Below, piece by piece: positions 31,649 to 40,059 of a stretch of 64,000 bases of DNA. Location: positions 15,723-79,722 of the forward strand of contig JAFAAP010000207.1 in NCBI GenBank assembly GCA_023426505.1. Direction: 5' to 3'. The notes under the pieces are model-generated. The model saw only the letters and a list, made by a program, of their open reading frames with translations. It did not search any database and was not told the origin of the DNA. Each line of letters begins with the position of its first letter. Position 1 is the first letter of the stretch. Source of the DNA: Pseudomonadota bacterium. Its GTDB lineage: Bacteria > Pseudomonadota > Alphaproteobacteria > Rhizobiales > Beijerinckiaceae. Both the position numbers and the translations under genes were made by a program.

Positions 31649-32362
31649 TCATTCCAGGGTTGTCAGGATGATGGAGTCGCCGTCCAGGCTGACCTGGATC
31701 GGTTGACCGCGGTATTTGGAACCGAGGTCGTCGGCCGTTTTGTACAGCCCATCGACGGCGATGAGCTCGGCTTCGAATTTTCTGCAGAAAATGCGGGCCT
31801 TGGAACTCCCGGTGCAGCCGGCGATGGCCCTTCCGCGCAGCGCACCGTAGATATGGATGGAACCGCCGGCGACGACCTCGGCGCCGGACGCCACATGACC
31901 GAGGATCGTCACGTCGCCTTCCGTATGGATGATCGACTGCCCCGACCGGACGGATCCCTCGATAAGGAGAGCCGTGGTCGGAGCTGGCTGGGACGAGCTG
32001 GCCACCGGCAGGGGAACGGCCTCGAGGTCGGGCGCATCGATGTCGCCGGCCGGACGGCCGCCGGTGACCGGAGCAGGCATGTCGGAATCGAGCACCGCCT
32101 CAGCGGCGCCCTCCAGGCCGATGATGCGGATGTCGCGCATCCTGAGGGCAGCCAGGAAGAACTTCAGCTCGGACTTCGACGGCTTGAGGGCTGACACGTC
32201 GGCGATGATCGGCCGGTCGTTGAAGAAGCCGGGAGAGTTTTTGGCGACGGCGTCGAGGTCCTCGAGCCAGTCGCGGAGCGGCACGGTCGGCGCCAGAACA
32301 AGCGCCAGAAAGGACTTGCCGCGAAAGCGAAGAGAGGGACGGGTGCGAACTGCGATGGTCAC
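31649..32362 (-). CDS. minC: Septum site-determining protein MinC
   Basis: The 237-residue protein has an N-terminal FtsZ-inhibiting domain (about 5-95, opening VRTRPSLRFRGKSFLALVL), a Pro/Ala linker, and a C-terminal right-handed beta-helix. The C-terminal part includes the family run VRSGQSI, DVTILGHVASGAEV and GSIHIYGALRGRAIAG. It blocks FtsZ polymerisation away from mid-cell when recruited by MinD. It is the first gene of minCDE, and its promoter lies in the region beginning at 32363. Confidence 0.95.
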   Translation of the reverse strand: MTIAVRTRPSLRFRGKSFLALVLAPTVPLRDWLEDLDAVAKNSPGFFNDRPIIADVSALKPSKSELKFFLAALRMRDIRIIGLEGAAEAVLDSDMPAPVTGGRPAGDIDAPDLEAVPLPVASSSQPAPTTALLIEGSVRSGQSIIHTEGDVTILGHVASGAEVVAGGSIHIYGALRGRAIAGCTGSSKARIFCRKFEAELIAVDGLYKTADDLGSKYRGQPIQVSLDGDSIILTTLE

Positions 32363-32847
32363 GGGTGATCAATTTCCTGCTGTCCTGTGATTTCGTCGTT
32401 TTATGGTTAATGGACGGTTAAGATCGGCCCGAAGCGTCAAGATTTTTAACCGTTGGCCGGCCCGGCAGGCCGGACCCGTCGCAGCGCCGTACCGGCTTCA
32501 GGGGATGAACCCGACATAGGCCCGCCTCGTCCGCCCCATTCGACGAACACCGTCGATCGGATCTATGCGTACGTATTGGGCATATCCGATCGGATCATTT
32601 TTGCGATTTATGGACTCATTTACCCGATCGAGGAATATAAATCTAAAAACCTATACCTCGTGGGTAAATGAATGTTCTTTTTGATTACTGCGGTGCATGA
32701 AAGCGTTTATTGACCGAACCCTTGATCGGCATACGATGACTTATCTCTTTTTGAATTCCGATCCACCGGGATGTGGGCACAGGCACATCCTGGCTTCGAG
32801 AGATGAGAGAAGCAATACGAGGCGCAAGAGCGCCCGGGGAGGTCTGC
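32363..32847. other. Intergenic region between minC and the TAXI binding-protein gene
   Basis: These 485 bases separate two divergent genes. The part from about 32550 to 32760 is strikingly AT-rich for this genome and contains a 12-bp perfect palindrome (ATCCGATCGGAT at 32584) and a long hairpin at 32616-32671. Both promoters must lie here. A 72-codon frame at 32453-32671 has no ribosome site or family resemblance, and I do not call it a gene. Confidence 0.55.
32616..32671. repeat. Long inverted repeat/hairpin in AT-rich intergenic DNA
   Basis: Arms TCATTTACCC and GGGTAAATGA pair perfectly over 10 bp. Inside a small 3-by-1 internal loop, CGAGG pairs with CCTCG, giving 15 bp of stem around a 22-base AT-rich loop. 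A CTTTTTG run lies eight bases beyond on the plus strand. It could be an operator, a cruciform or an RNA structure in the TAXI gene leader. Confidence 0.5.
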
Positions 32848-34014
32848 ATGTCCGGTCGAGCCACAGGCTTGTTCTTAACCTTCACTCGTGCGCCGACGCG
32901 CGTTCTCGCGCGAACACTTGCGGCGGCCGCGGCTCTTCTGTTCGGGACGCTCGGAGCCTCCGCCCAGTCGGCTCCTTCCTCGAACTTCACCCGGATGAAC
33001 GCCGGCACCGTCGGCATCATCTCGGGCGGCGCGGACGGGACCTATATCCGCATCGCGGCCGATCTCGCGAACGTGCTCGACGGCGAGAACCTGCGCATCC
33101 TGCCGATCATCGGCCGCGGATCCCTGCAGAACCTCCGGGACGTGATGTTCCTGCGCGGGGTCGACATCGGCATCGTGCAGATGGATGCGCGCGAGGAGCT
33201 GAAGGCGGAGAACCTCCAAAACGACGCGTTTCGGCGGCTGCGCTACATTACGCGCCTCTACAACGAGGAAGTCCACATCATCGCGAGCCGCGACATCACC
33301 GACATCCGCCAGCTCGACGGCAAGAAGGTGAACATCGACAAGGTGGGCAGCGGCACCAATCTGACCTCCCGCCTGATCTTCGAGAAGCTGGGGATCAAGC
33401 CCGACGTGACCACCTTCGATCAGAGCTCGTCCTACGAGCGCCTGCGCTCGGGCGAGATCCAGGCGGCCGTCTACGTCGCGGGCCGGCCGGTGCGCGCCAT
33501 CGCGGAGTTCCAGAGCGAAGGCCGCTTCCACCTGCTGCCGATCCCGTTCGAGGGCGAGATCGCCGAAACCTACTTCCCGGCACGCTTCTCCAATGCCGAC
33601 TATCCGCGCCTCGTCGACGCGGACAAGCCCGTCGAGACATTGGCGGTCGGCAGCCTCCTGGCGGTGTTCAACTGGCAGGAAAACTCGGATCGCTACAACC
33701 GGGTCAGACGGTTCGTGGATGCCTTCTTCTCGCGCTTCGACGAGTTCCTGCAGCCGGGGCGGCATCCGAAATGGAAGGAGGTCAACCTCGCGGCCGAGGT
33801 GCCCGGCTGGGAGCGCGTGAAGCCCGCGCAGGAATGGCTCGACCGCGCCGTCGCCGCGAAGGCGTCCCCGGAGCAGTCCAGGAGCTTCGAGGCCTTCCTT
33901 CAGAGCTCCGGCAGCACCGTGTCGGCCTCTCAGCGCGAAGCCCTCTTCCGGGAATTCCTCACCTGGCAGAGCGAGCGCCAGAAGGGGAACCGGAGAGCGA
34001 CCCGGCAGGATTGA
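32848..34014 (+). CDS. TAXI family TRAP transporter solute-binding protein (orphan)
   Basis: The ATG at 32848 follows GGGGAGG by five bases and gives 388 residues. A signal peptide (residues about 20-43, ending GTLGASAQS) precedes the TAXI fold, with VGIISGGADGTYIRIAADLA near residue 55 and KKVNIDKVGSGTNLTSRLI near residue 160. Such proteins capture organic acids or amino acids for a fused TRAP permease, yet no DctQM-like permease is adjacent. A receptor role or a permease elsewhere is possible. The C-terminal extension of about 70 residues is unusual for plain binding proteins. Confidence 0.85.
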   Translation: MSGRATGLFLTFTRAPTRVLARTLAAAAALLFGTLGASAQSAPSSNFTRMNAGTVGIISGGADGTYIRIAADLANVLDGENLRILPIIGRGSLQNLRDVMFLRGVDIGIVQMDAREELKAENLQNDAFRRLRYITRLYNEEVHIIASRDITDIRQLDGKKVNIDKVGSGTNLTSRLIFEKLGIKPDVTTFDQSSSYERLRSGEIQAAVYVAGRPVRAIAEFQSEGRFHLLPIPFEGEIAETYFPARFSNADYPRLVDADKPVETLAVGSLLAVFNWQENSDRYNRVRRFVDAFFSRFDEFLQPGRHPKWKEVNLAAEVPGWERVKPAQEWLDRAVAAKASPEQSRSFEAFLQSSGSTVSASQREALFREFLTWQSERQKGNRRATRQD

Positions 34015-34089
34015 GCAGGACGAAGGACAGTTCCCGTCTCCCCGGCGCCGCCCGCCGGCCCGGGTGAGCGCTACCGAAGGAGGTCCGAC

Positions 34090-35829
34090 ATGACAGGACG
34101 CCACCATCCCATGGCGCCGGTCCGGTTCGGAGGGCAGCGCCCTTCGCGGCTCCGGTCGGCGAGCGCACTGACCCAGGGCGGACCTACCGCGGCGCTCCTG
34201 ATCGCCCTCATGGGGGTCCCGATGGGGGCAGGCCCGAAGGCCGAGGGCATCGCGGCCATGACGAGCGGGTCCTCGTCTCTCGCCCCCGCTCCGGGATCCC
34301 AGATGGCCCCCGGCCTGGTCCCGGACGACGTCGCGGCCCTGCTGCCGCTCCTCATGACATCGCCGGAGCGCAGGCATTTCGCGGCCGAGCTCGAAGCCGC
34401 CATCCGGCTCGGGCGCCTCGAGGAGGCCGAGCATCAGCTCAAGGTCGCGATTGAGACCGGGACGCTTGCGATCGTGCTCTCGGACCGGCTGCAGGAGCCG
34501 AGCCTCCTCGCGGCGCTGCAGACTCTCGACCTGAAGCCGGAGCAGGATGCCGCGCCAAAGGAGCGCGAGGCCGTGAGCGTTCCGGATGCGAACTGCTCCG
34601 TCGCGGCGGTCCAGCCCGGCCCCGACATCTCGGAACTCCAGGCGGCGCTGGAACAGGAGAAGGCGCAAAGCAACGCCGCCCTCAAGGAACTCTCCGGCGT
34701 GTCCGAGGAGCTCACGAAGGCGCAGCACGCGCGCGAGGCGGAAGCGGCCTCGGCTGCGGCCGCCGTCGCCAAGTCCCGAGAGCTCGAAGCCGCCCTGCAG
34801 CAGGAGCGCGAGGGCGGGGACGCCCGCCGCCACGACCTGGAGCTCGAGCTGACCAATCTCCGGAAGGACTTCGATGCGCTCCAGGCGCAACGCGACCGCG
34901 CCGAGGGCGATCACGCCTCCGCGGTGGCCGACGCTCAAGCGGCTCTTGCCCACGAACGGGAACGCGGCGAAGCGGTCGCGCATGAACTCGCGGTTCTCAA
35001 GGACGAGATCGGCAGCCTCAAGGCCGAGCGCGACAGCGACACCGGTGCGACGACGGCCAAGGTGACGGAGTTGCAGGAGAGGCTGCGGCGGGAGCGCGAG
35101 CGCGCCGATGCCGCCGTGAACGACGTGGCCGCAGCCAGGAAGGAAGCATCCGACCGCCAGGCGCTGGCGGCACGGGAGGCGGCCGCCGACCTGGCTAGCA
35201 TGAGCGAGGCGCTGACGCAGGAACGGTCGCGAGCCGATGCGGTGGCCCGGGAACTCGCGGACGCCATGGATGCCCTGCAAGCCGCCCGCCAGACCCGTGC
35301 GAGCGGACCGGCGCCGCTCCTGTTCAGGCTGGCCGACGATGCCGCGCCGCTGCCGGTCGGAACACGCGCCGAAGCCGAACTGCCATCCCCGATGCAGCCC
35401 GTCCAGGTGGCGGCGGTCGGGGAGGCTTCCGGCTTCGGCCAACCCGCCCCCGCGGTGTCGGGCCCGGCCGACACGGCCGCATCCCTGCCCGGCAGCAGCC
35501 CCAGGCCCGTTCCGGACGCCATCGCACCGCCGCAGACCGGCGTCGCGCCGGCGGCCCCGGCTGCGACGGAGGACCGCCTCGTGCGGCGGGCGGACGCCCT
35601 GATCCAGAGCGGGGACGTGAGCGGGGCCAGGCTCCTCCTCGAGCGCTCGATGGAGGTCGGCAATGCGCAGGCCGCCTTCCGGCTGGCCGAGACGTTCGAT
35701 CCGAACGTTCTCGCGAGGCTGGGGGCGCTCGGCATCCGGCCGGACCCGGCGCGGGCGCGAGATCTCTATGCCCGGGCGCTCGCCCTCGGCATCCGGCAGG
35801 CCGGGGAACGCATGCAGGCGCTGAAGTGA
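34090..35829 (+). CDS. Coiled-coil protein with C-terminal Sel1-like segment (unknown function)
   Basis: The 579-residue protein starts at 34090 behind AAGGAGG. A hydrophobic stretch near residues 33-48 (PTAALLIALMGVPMG) may be a signal anchor. Residues about 180-415 form a long coiled coil rich in Glu, Ala, Arg and Leu. A Pro/Ala linker follows, and the last 80 residues (LVRRADALIQSGDVSGARLL to RARDLYARALALGI) resemble a Sel1/TPR-type helical repeat. It begins 75 bases after the TAXI gene on the same strand and is probably co-transcribed. It may be an envelope scaffold, but no function can be assigned. Confidence 0.75.
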   Translation: MTGRHHPMAPVRFGGQRPSRLRSASALTQGGPTAALLIALMGVPMGAGPKAEGIAAMTSGSSSLAPAPGSQMAPGLVPDDVAALLPLLMTSPERRHFAAELEAAIRLGRLEEAEHQLKVAIETGTLAIVLSDRLQEPSLLAALQTLDLKPEQDAAPKEREAVSVPDANCSVAAVQPGPDISELQAALEQEKAQSNAALKELSGVSEELTKAQHAREAEAASAAAAVAKSRELEAALQQEREGGDARRHDLELELTNLRKDFDALQAQRDRAEGDHASAVADAQAALAHERERGEAVAHELAVLKDEIGSLKAERDSDTGATTAKVTELQERLRRERERADAAVNDVAAARKEASDRQALAAREAAADLASMSEALTQERSRADAVARELADAMDALQAARQTRASGPAPLLFRLADDAAPLPVGTRAEAELPSPMQPVQVAAVGEASGFGQPAPAVSGPADTAASLPGSSPRPVPDAIAPPQTGVAPAAPAATEDRLVRRADALIQSGDVSGARLLLERSMEVGNAQAAFRLAETFDPNVLARLGALGIRPDPARARDLYARALALGIRQAGERMQALK

Positions 35830-35862
35830 GACGAGCCCGTCAGACGGACGGATCGATCCTGG

Positions 35863-36123
35863 CTAGAACGGGACCCACTCGCCGCCCTCGGTCAGGGCGT
35901 CGGCGGCGGATTCGAGGTCGGTCGCCGCATCCAGGAGATGCTGGGCCGTCTGCTCCACGTGGAGCCGCGGCCCCGGCAGGACCGCGACGCGTCCGGTCAC
36001 CTCCCGGACCTGATCGATTAGCGCGATCAGGTCGGCCGCGAGCGCAGCCCGCTCCTCCTCCGCAGGGGATGCCGCAAGCGTCCGCTGCTTGGAGCGCGAG
36101 GAGAAGGGGATCACGTTCGACAT
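35863..36123 (-). CDS. Small protein of unknown function
   Basis: The frame starting MSNVIPFSSRSKQRTLA at 36123 gives 86 residues. It is mostly helical, with an acidic C-terminus (DAATDLESAADALTEGGEWV), no signal peptide and no membrane segment. The SNVIPF opening resembles those of many short, uncharacterised alphaproteobacterial proteins. It is convergent with the coiled-coil gene and sits 63 bases past the MDR reductase start, on the same strand. No family is recognised. Confidence 0.55.
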   Translation of the reverse strand: MSNVIPFSSRSKQRTLAASPAEEERAALAADLIALIDQVREVTGRVAVLPGPRLHVEQTAQHLLDAATDLESAADALTEGGEWVPF

Positions 36124-36186
36124 GCCGTTAAAAGTCCGCCTTTGGCCGGACCAAGGCAATAATCGAGTCCCGCGATCCACAGCAAT

Positions 36187-37209
36187 CTACTGTTTCACCC
36201 GCACGAGAAGTTTTCCGAAGTTGTGGCCCTGGAGCAACCCGATGAGGGCCTGCGGAGCATTTTCGAGCCCGTCCACCACGTCTTCGCGATACTTGATCCG
36301 GCCCTCGCGGAGCCATTGCGAGGCCTCGCGGCCGAAGTCTTCCGCCTGAGGCGCGAAGTCGCCGACGATGAAGCCGCGCAGGGTCAGGCGCCGCGACAGG
36401 ATGGCGCTCATGAGCTGGGGCAGGCGGTCCGGCCCGGGCGGGGGCGCCGTATCGTTGTAGTGGGCCACCAGGCCGCAGACCGGAATCCGGGCGAAGTCGT
36501 TCAGCAGCGGGAACACGGCGCTCCATACCGCGCCGCCCACATTCTCGAAATAGATGTCGATCCCTTTCGGGCAGGCTTGCGCCAGTTGCTCGGGCATGTC
36601 GGGCGAGCGGTGGTCGATCGCCGCGTCGAAGCCCAGGTCCTCGATGAGGTGGCGGCACTTCTCCGGCCCGCCTGCGATACCGACGGCGCGGCATCCCTTC
36701 AGCTTCGCGATCTGGCCCACCATGGATCCCACGGGACCGGTCGCGGCCGCCACCACCACGGTGTCGCCCGGCTTGGGCTGGCCGATGTTCATGAGGCCCG
36801 TATAGGCGGTCATGCCCGGCATGCCGAGAACCCCGAGCGACGTCTGGACCGGCGCCAGCCCCGGATCGAGCTTGCGCAGGCCCGTCCCGTCCGAGACGGC
36901 GTAGTCCTGCCACCCGGCATAGCCCTGCACGACGTCGCCGGCCGCAAAGCCGTGGAGCTTCGACTCCACGACCTCGCTCACGGTGCCGCCCACCATCACG
37001 TCGCCGATCTCCAGGGGCTTGGCGTAGGATTTCGCGGCGCTCATGCGGCCGCGCATGTAGGGATCGAGCGACAGCCACAGGGTTCGCAGCAGCACCTGTC
37101 CGTCGGCCGGCTCGGGCACCGGCGCGGTCTCAAGGCGGAAGTCGGAGGGCTTCGGCTCGCCTTTCGGCCGGGCGGCCAGGACGATCCGGCGGTTCTGGGC
37201 ATCGGGCAT
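36187..37209 (-). CDS. Zinc-independent NADP-dependent oxidoreductase (MDR superfamily, leukotriene B4 dehydrogenase/CurA-like)
   Basis: The 340-residue protein has the N-terminal MDR fold with LWLSLDPYMRGRMS near residue 47, diagnostic of the prostaglandin reductase/CurA group. The nucleotide-binding motif AATGPVGSMVGQIAKLKGCR lies near residue 155 and DIYFENVGG near residue 220. Zinc-ligand cysteines of alcohol dehydrogenases are missing. Family members reduce alpha,beta-unsaturated ketones and aldehydes with NADPH. It stands alone transcriptionally, with no pathway genes adjacent. Confidence 0.88.
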   Translation of the reverse strand: MPDAQNRRIVLAARPKGEPKPSDFRLETAPVPEPADGQVLLRTLWLSLDPYMRGRMSAAKSYAKPLEIGDVMVGGTVSEVVESKLHGFAAGDVVQGYAGWQDYAVSDGTGLRKLDPGLAPVQTSLGVLGMPGMTAYTGLMNIGQPKPGDTVVVAAATGPVGSMVGQIAKLKGCRAVGIAGGPEKCRHLIEDLGFDAAIDHRSPDMPEQLAQACPKGIDIYFENVGGAVWSAVFPLLNDFARIPVCGLVAHYNDTAPPPGPDRLPQLMSAILSRRLTLRGFIVGDFAPQAEDFGREASQWLREGRIKYREDVVDGLENAPQALIGLLQGHNFGKLLVRVKQ

Positions 37210-37406
37210 GGCAGGCTCCTCGCTTCAAGGCCGGTTAGATTGCGCGCCCGCGCGGCCCGGCAAGGTGCGTGGCGGCCGTTCGCAGACCTCATGCCGCCAT
37301 GCGGTTTTTCCTCTGGACTTTCCTCCCTTGCGCCTGGAAAACCTGTAACCCCGTTCCGCGGCCGTCCTGGCCGCCTGGCGCATCTCACGACAGCAGACCG
37401 ATCATC

Positions 37407-38174
37407 ATGGATGTTTCAACAGCGCTCCTCCTCGCCGCGTCCGGCCTCGCGGCCGGCCTCGTCAACGCCATCGCGGGCGGAGGAACCTTCTTCACGTTCT
37501 CGGCGCTCGTCGCGGCGGGCCTGCCGCCGGTCGTCGCCAACGCCACGAGCGCGGTGGCGGTCACGCCCGCGAACCTCGCCAGCGCCTGGGCGTACCGCAA
37601 GGAGCTCCTGGCCAACCTCCGGCGCTTCGCGGCGCTCGGGATCGTGAGCCTGATCGGCGGCCTCGTGGGAGCCTACATCCTGACCGTCACGGACAATGCA
37701 TCGTTTCGCCAACTCGTGCCGTGGCTGCTCCTCTTCGCGACGCTGCTCTTCGCCGCGAGCCCGAAGATCGTGGCGCTGGCCCGCGCCATCGGACGCCAGG
37801 AGGGCCATCACCCGTCCACGAAGGCATGGGCGGCAGGCCTCGCCTTCCAGCTCGTCGTGGCGGTCTATGGCGGCTTCTTCGGCGCCGGCATGGGCATCGT
37901 CATGCTGGCCGCGCTCGCCATCACGGAGGGCGACGACTTCCACCTGATCAACTCCGCCAAGCACTTGTGCTCGACCGTGATCCAGCTCGTGGCCGTCGTG
38001 CTCTTCATCATCGCGGGGCTCGTGAGCTGGCGCGAGACCGCCATCGTCGGAGGCGCATCCGTGATCGGCGGATATCTCGGGGTCGTGTTCGGACGGCGCT
38101 TGCCTCCGGCGGCCATTCGCTGGCTCGTGATCGCAGTCGGCGCGCTGCTCACGCTTTATTTCTTCATTCGTTAA
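37407..38174 (+). CDS. TauE/SafE family sulfite/anion exporter-like permease
   Basis: The start at 37407 gives 255 residues with about eight membrane segments in two halves. Family motifs NAIAGGGTFFTFSAL near residue 20 and VYGGFFGAGMGIVMLAAL near residue 155 are present, as is NSAKHLCSTVIQL. TauE/SafE proteins move sulfite, sulfonates or related organic anions. cysK and a YeeE/YedE sulfur transporter lie within 3 kb, so a sulfur role is plausible but not shown. Confidence 0.85.
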   Translation: MDVSTALLLAASGLAAGLVNAIAGGGTFFTFSALVAAGLPPVVANATSAVAVTPANLASAWAYRKELLANLRRFAALGIVSLIGGLVGAYILTVTDNASFRQLVPWLLLFATLLFAASPKIVALARAIGRQEGHHPSTKAWAAGLAFQLVVAVYGGFFGAGMGIVMLAALAITEGDDFHLINSAKHLCSTVIQLVAVVLFIIAGLVSWRETAIVGGASVIGGYLGVVFGRRLPPAAIRWLVIAVGALLTLYFFIR

Positions 38175-38287
38175 CCTTCCGGGTTGCATTTTGCGGCCCG
38201 TTTTTCGGGTGCTGCCCGATTCACGCCACACGCGTCACACTAGCTGTGACGTGTGATTCTCCCCCTCATGTGAAGAAGGACAACGCC

Positions 38288-38749
38288 GTGGCCGAACCGA
38301 AACATATGGCTGGACTCGAAGGATCCCAATCGGTCAGCGCTCTCGGCCTGCGCTGGGCTGCCCTGCGTGGCATGCTGACGTCGCCGCTGATCATGGTCGA
38401 CGAGCAGCGCGGGCTGCGTGAGGAGCTGCTGCGTGAGCTGGGATCGATCGAGCAGGAATTCGTCGCCCTGCCGTCACGCAACGCCATGGAGATCTCGGCG
38501 AAGCTCGACATCGCGAAATCCGCCGTCCGCGACGGCCTACAGGCCGGCCACAACTGGCTCGTCGATCTTCTGGACAGCATCCAGACCGATCTTCATCTGA
38601 CGAACGCGAAGCCGTCGGCGCCCGCCTCCAGCCGCCCGACCGCGAACCTCGTGCGCTCGCAGCCGCATCACCAGCCGCAGCGCCCTGAGAGCGGCAATCC
38701 GGGATCCGCGCCCGCAACGGAGCAGGCCGAGACTCCGCCCGCAGCGTAA
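38288..38749 (+). CDS. Hypothetical protein (unknown function)
   Basis: I prefer the GTG start at 38288, seven bases after AGAAGGA, giving 153 residues; another GTG at 38270 is possible. Residues about 15-105 are a helical domain (LRWAALRGMLTSPLIMVDEQ, ELLRELGSIEQEFVALP). The last 45 residues are a Pro/Gln/Ser-rich disordered tail. There is no signal peptide or membrane helix, and no recognisable family. It is convergent with cysK. Confidence 0.6.
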   Translation: MAEPKHMAGLEGSQSVSALGLRWAALRGMLTSPLIMVDEQRGLREELLRELGSIEQEFVALPSRNAMEISAKLDIAKSAVRDGLQAGHNWLVDLLDSIQTDLHLTNAKPSAPASSRPTANLVRSQPHHQPQRPESGNPGSAPATEQAETPPAA

Positions 38750-38760
38750 GGCTGTAACAC

Positions 38761-38796
38761 CCGCGCGCTGCTCGAAAGTTCAAGTGCAGCGCGCGG
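38761..38796. terminator. Hairpin between convergent hypothetical gene and cysK
   Basis: Perfect 11-bp GC-rich arms CCGCGCGCTGC and GCAGCGCGCGG flank a 14-base loop between two convergent stop codons. There is no T-run, so it is probably a bidirectional transcript-end hairpin needing Rho or serving stability. Confidence 0.5.
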
Positions 38797-38810
38797 ACAT
38801 GCTTCAAGGA

Positions 38811-39842
38811 TCAGACCAGACCCGGGTCGATGCTGCTCCGACGATCGAGCCATTCGGGAACCGGCAGGTTCTTGGCGCGCAGGAAGTCCGGATTGAAGAG
38901 CTTCGACTGGTAGCGCGTGCCGTAGTCGCACAGCACGGTCACGATGGTGTGCCCCGGCCCGAGATGGCGCGCGAGACGGATCGCGCCCGCGACGTTGATG
39001 CCGGACGAGCCGCCGAGGCACAGGCCCTCGTGCTCCAGAAGATCGAAGATGACCGGCAGCGCCTCCTCGTCGGGAATCTGGAACGCGACGTCGATGGGTG
39101 CGTCCTGGAGATTGGCGGTGATGCGGCCCTGGCCGATTCCTTCCGTGATCGATGAGCCGGCCGCCTTCAGCTCGCCCGTCGTATAGTAGCTGTAGAGCGC
39201 CGCACCCATCGGGTCGGCGAGGCCGATCGTGACTTTCGGATTGCGTTCCTTGAGCGCAATGCCGACGCCCGCGAGCGTGCCGCCGGTGCCGACCGCGCAG
39301 ATGAAGCCGTCGACCTTGCCGTCGGTCTGCTCCCAGATCTCGGGACCGGTCGTCTCGATATGTCCCTGACGGTTGGCCACGTTGTCGAACTGGTTCGCCC
39401 AGATCGCCCCGTTCGGCTCGCTGGCCGCCAGACGCTCGGCCAGTCTTCCCGAGACCTTCACGTAGTTGTTCGGGTTGGCGTAGGGCACCGCCGGAACCTC
39501 GATCAGCTCCGCGCCGGCGAGGCGGAGCATGTCCTTCTTCTCCTGGCTCTGGGTCTCCGGGATGACGATGATGGTGCGGGACCCGAGCGCGTTGCCGACG
39601 AGCGCCAGGCCGATTCCCGTATTGCCCGCCGTGCCCTCGACGATGACGCCGCCCGGACGCAGGGCGCCGCGCCGGACCGCATCCTGAATGATGGCGAGGG
39701 CTGCCCGGTCCTTCACCGACTGGCTGGGATTCATGAACTCCGCCTTGCCGAGGATCGTGCAGCCGGTCAGCTCCGAGGCATGGCGGAGCTTGATCAGGGG
39801 CGTGCCGCCGATAGCGGCAAGGACGTCAGGTTTGATGGTCAT
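38811..39842 (-). CDS. cysK: Cysteine synthase A (O-acetylserine sulfhydrylase)
   Basis: The 343-residue PLP enzyme has the Schiff-base lysine in NPSQSVKDRAA near residue 43 and the substrate loop EGTAGNTGIGLA near residue 70. The phosphate-binding glycine loop AVGTGGTLAGVG lies near residue 185, and CLGGSSGINVAGA near residue 280. It converts O-acetylserine and sulfide to cysteine. At 343 residues it is slightly longer than E. coli CysK and has the layout common in Hyphomicrobiales. It is divergent from a YeeE/YedE thiosulfate-type transporter, which suggests a joint role in sulfur assimilation. Confidence 0.92.
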   Translation of the reverse strand: MTIKPDVLAAIGGTPLIKLRHASELTGCTILGKAEFMNPSQSVKDRAALAIIQDAVRRGALRPGGVIVEGTAGNTGIGLALVGNALGSRTIIVIPETQSQEKKDMLRLAGAELIEVPAVPYANPNNYVKVSGRLAERLAASEPNGAIWANQFDNVANRQGHIETTGPEIWEQTDGKVDGFICAVGTGGTLAGVGIALKERNPKVTIGLADPMGAALYSYYTTGELKAAGSSITEGIGQGRITANLQDAPIDVAFQIPDEEALPVIFDLLEHEGLCLGGSSGINVAGAIRLARHLGPGHTIVTVLCDYGTRYQSKLFNPDFLRAKNLPVPEWLDRRSSIDPGLV

Positions 39843-39946
39843 CGAGTGTAAAGCTTCTTGTTGCGGCGAAAGCGGAGTGCAGCCGTTCGTCTCGGAGATG
39901 AAGAGCTGCCCGGGGGATTCAAGGCACTGAGAAATACATGTTGCTT

Positions 39947-39970
39947 ATGTAATTTAATTTATATTTACAT
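39947..39970. promoter_or_regulatory. AT-rich inverted repeat in the cysK/YeeE divergent promoter
   Basis: ATGTAA and TTACAT are perfect arms around a 12-base all-A/T centre. The repeat lies 104 bases upstream of cysK and 89 upstream of the transporter gene. A direct repeat ATTCAAGG flanks it at 39917 and 39984. It is a candidate operator for a sulfur-responsive regulator that is not encoded nearby. Confidence 0.4.
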
Positions 39971-40059
39971 ACCTTGACGTATTATTCAAGGAACTACATC
40001 TTTCCGCCTCATGCTGGAACGCGGCCGGACCACAGCCGGGACGCAGCTGAGGAAACATC

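Noticed and set aside
32453..32671. A 72-codon plus-strand frame before the TAXI gene
   Set aside because: It has no ribosome site, changes composition halfway and ends in the long hairpin; it is more likely non-coding.
32875..35442. An 855-codon minus-strand frame opposite the TAXI and coiled-coil genes
   Set aside because: The plus-strand genes have signal peptide, family motifs and good ribosome sites; the antisense frame has none.
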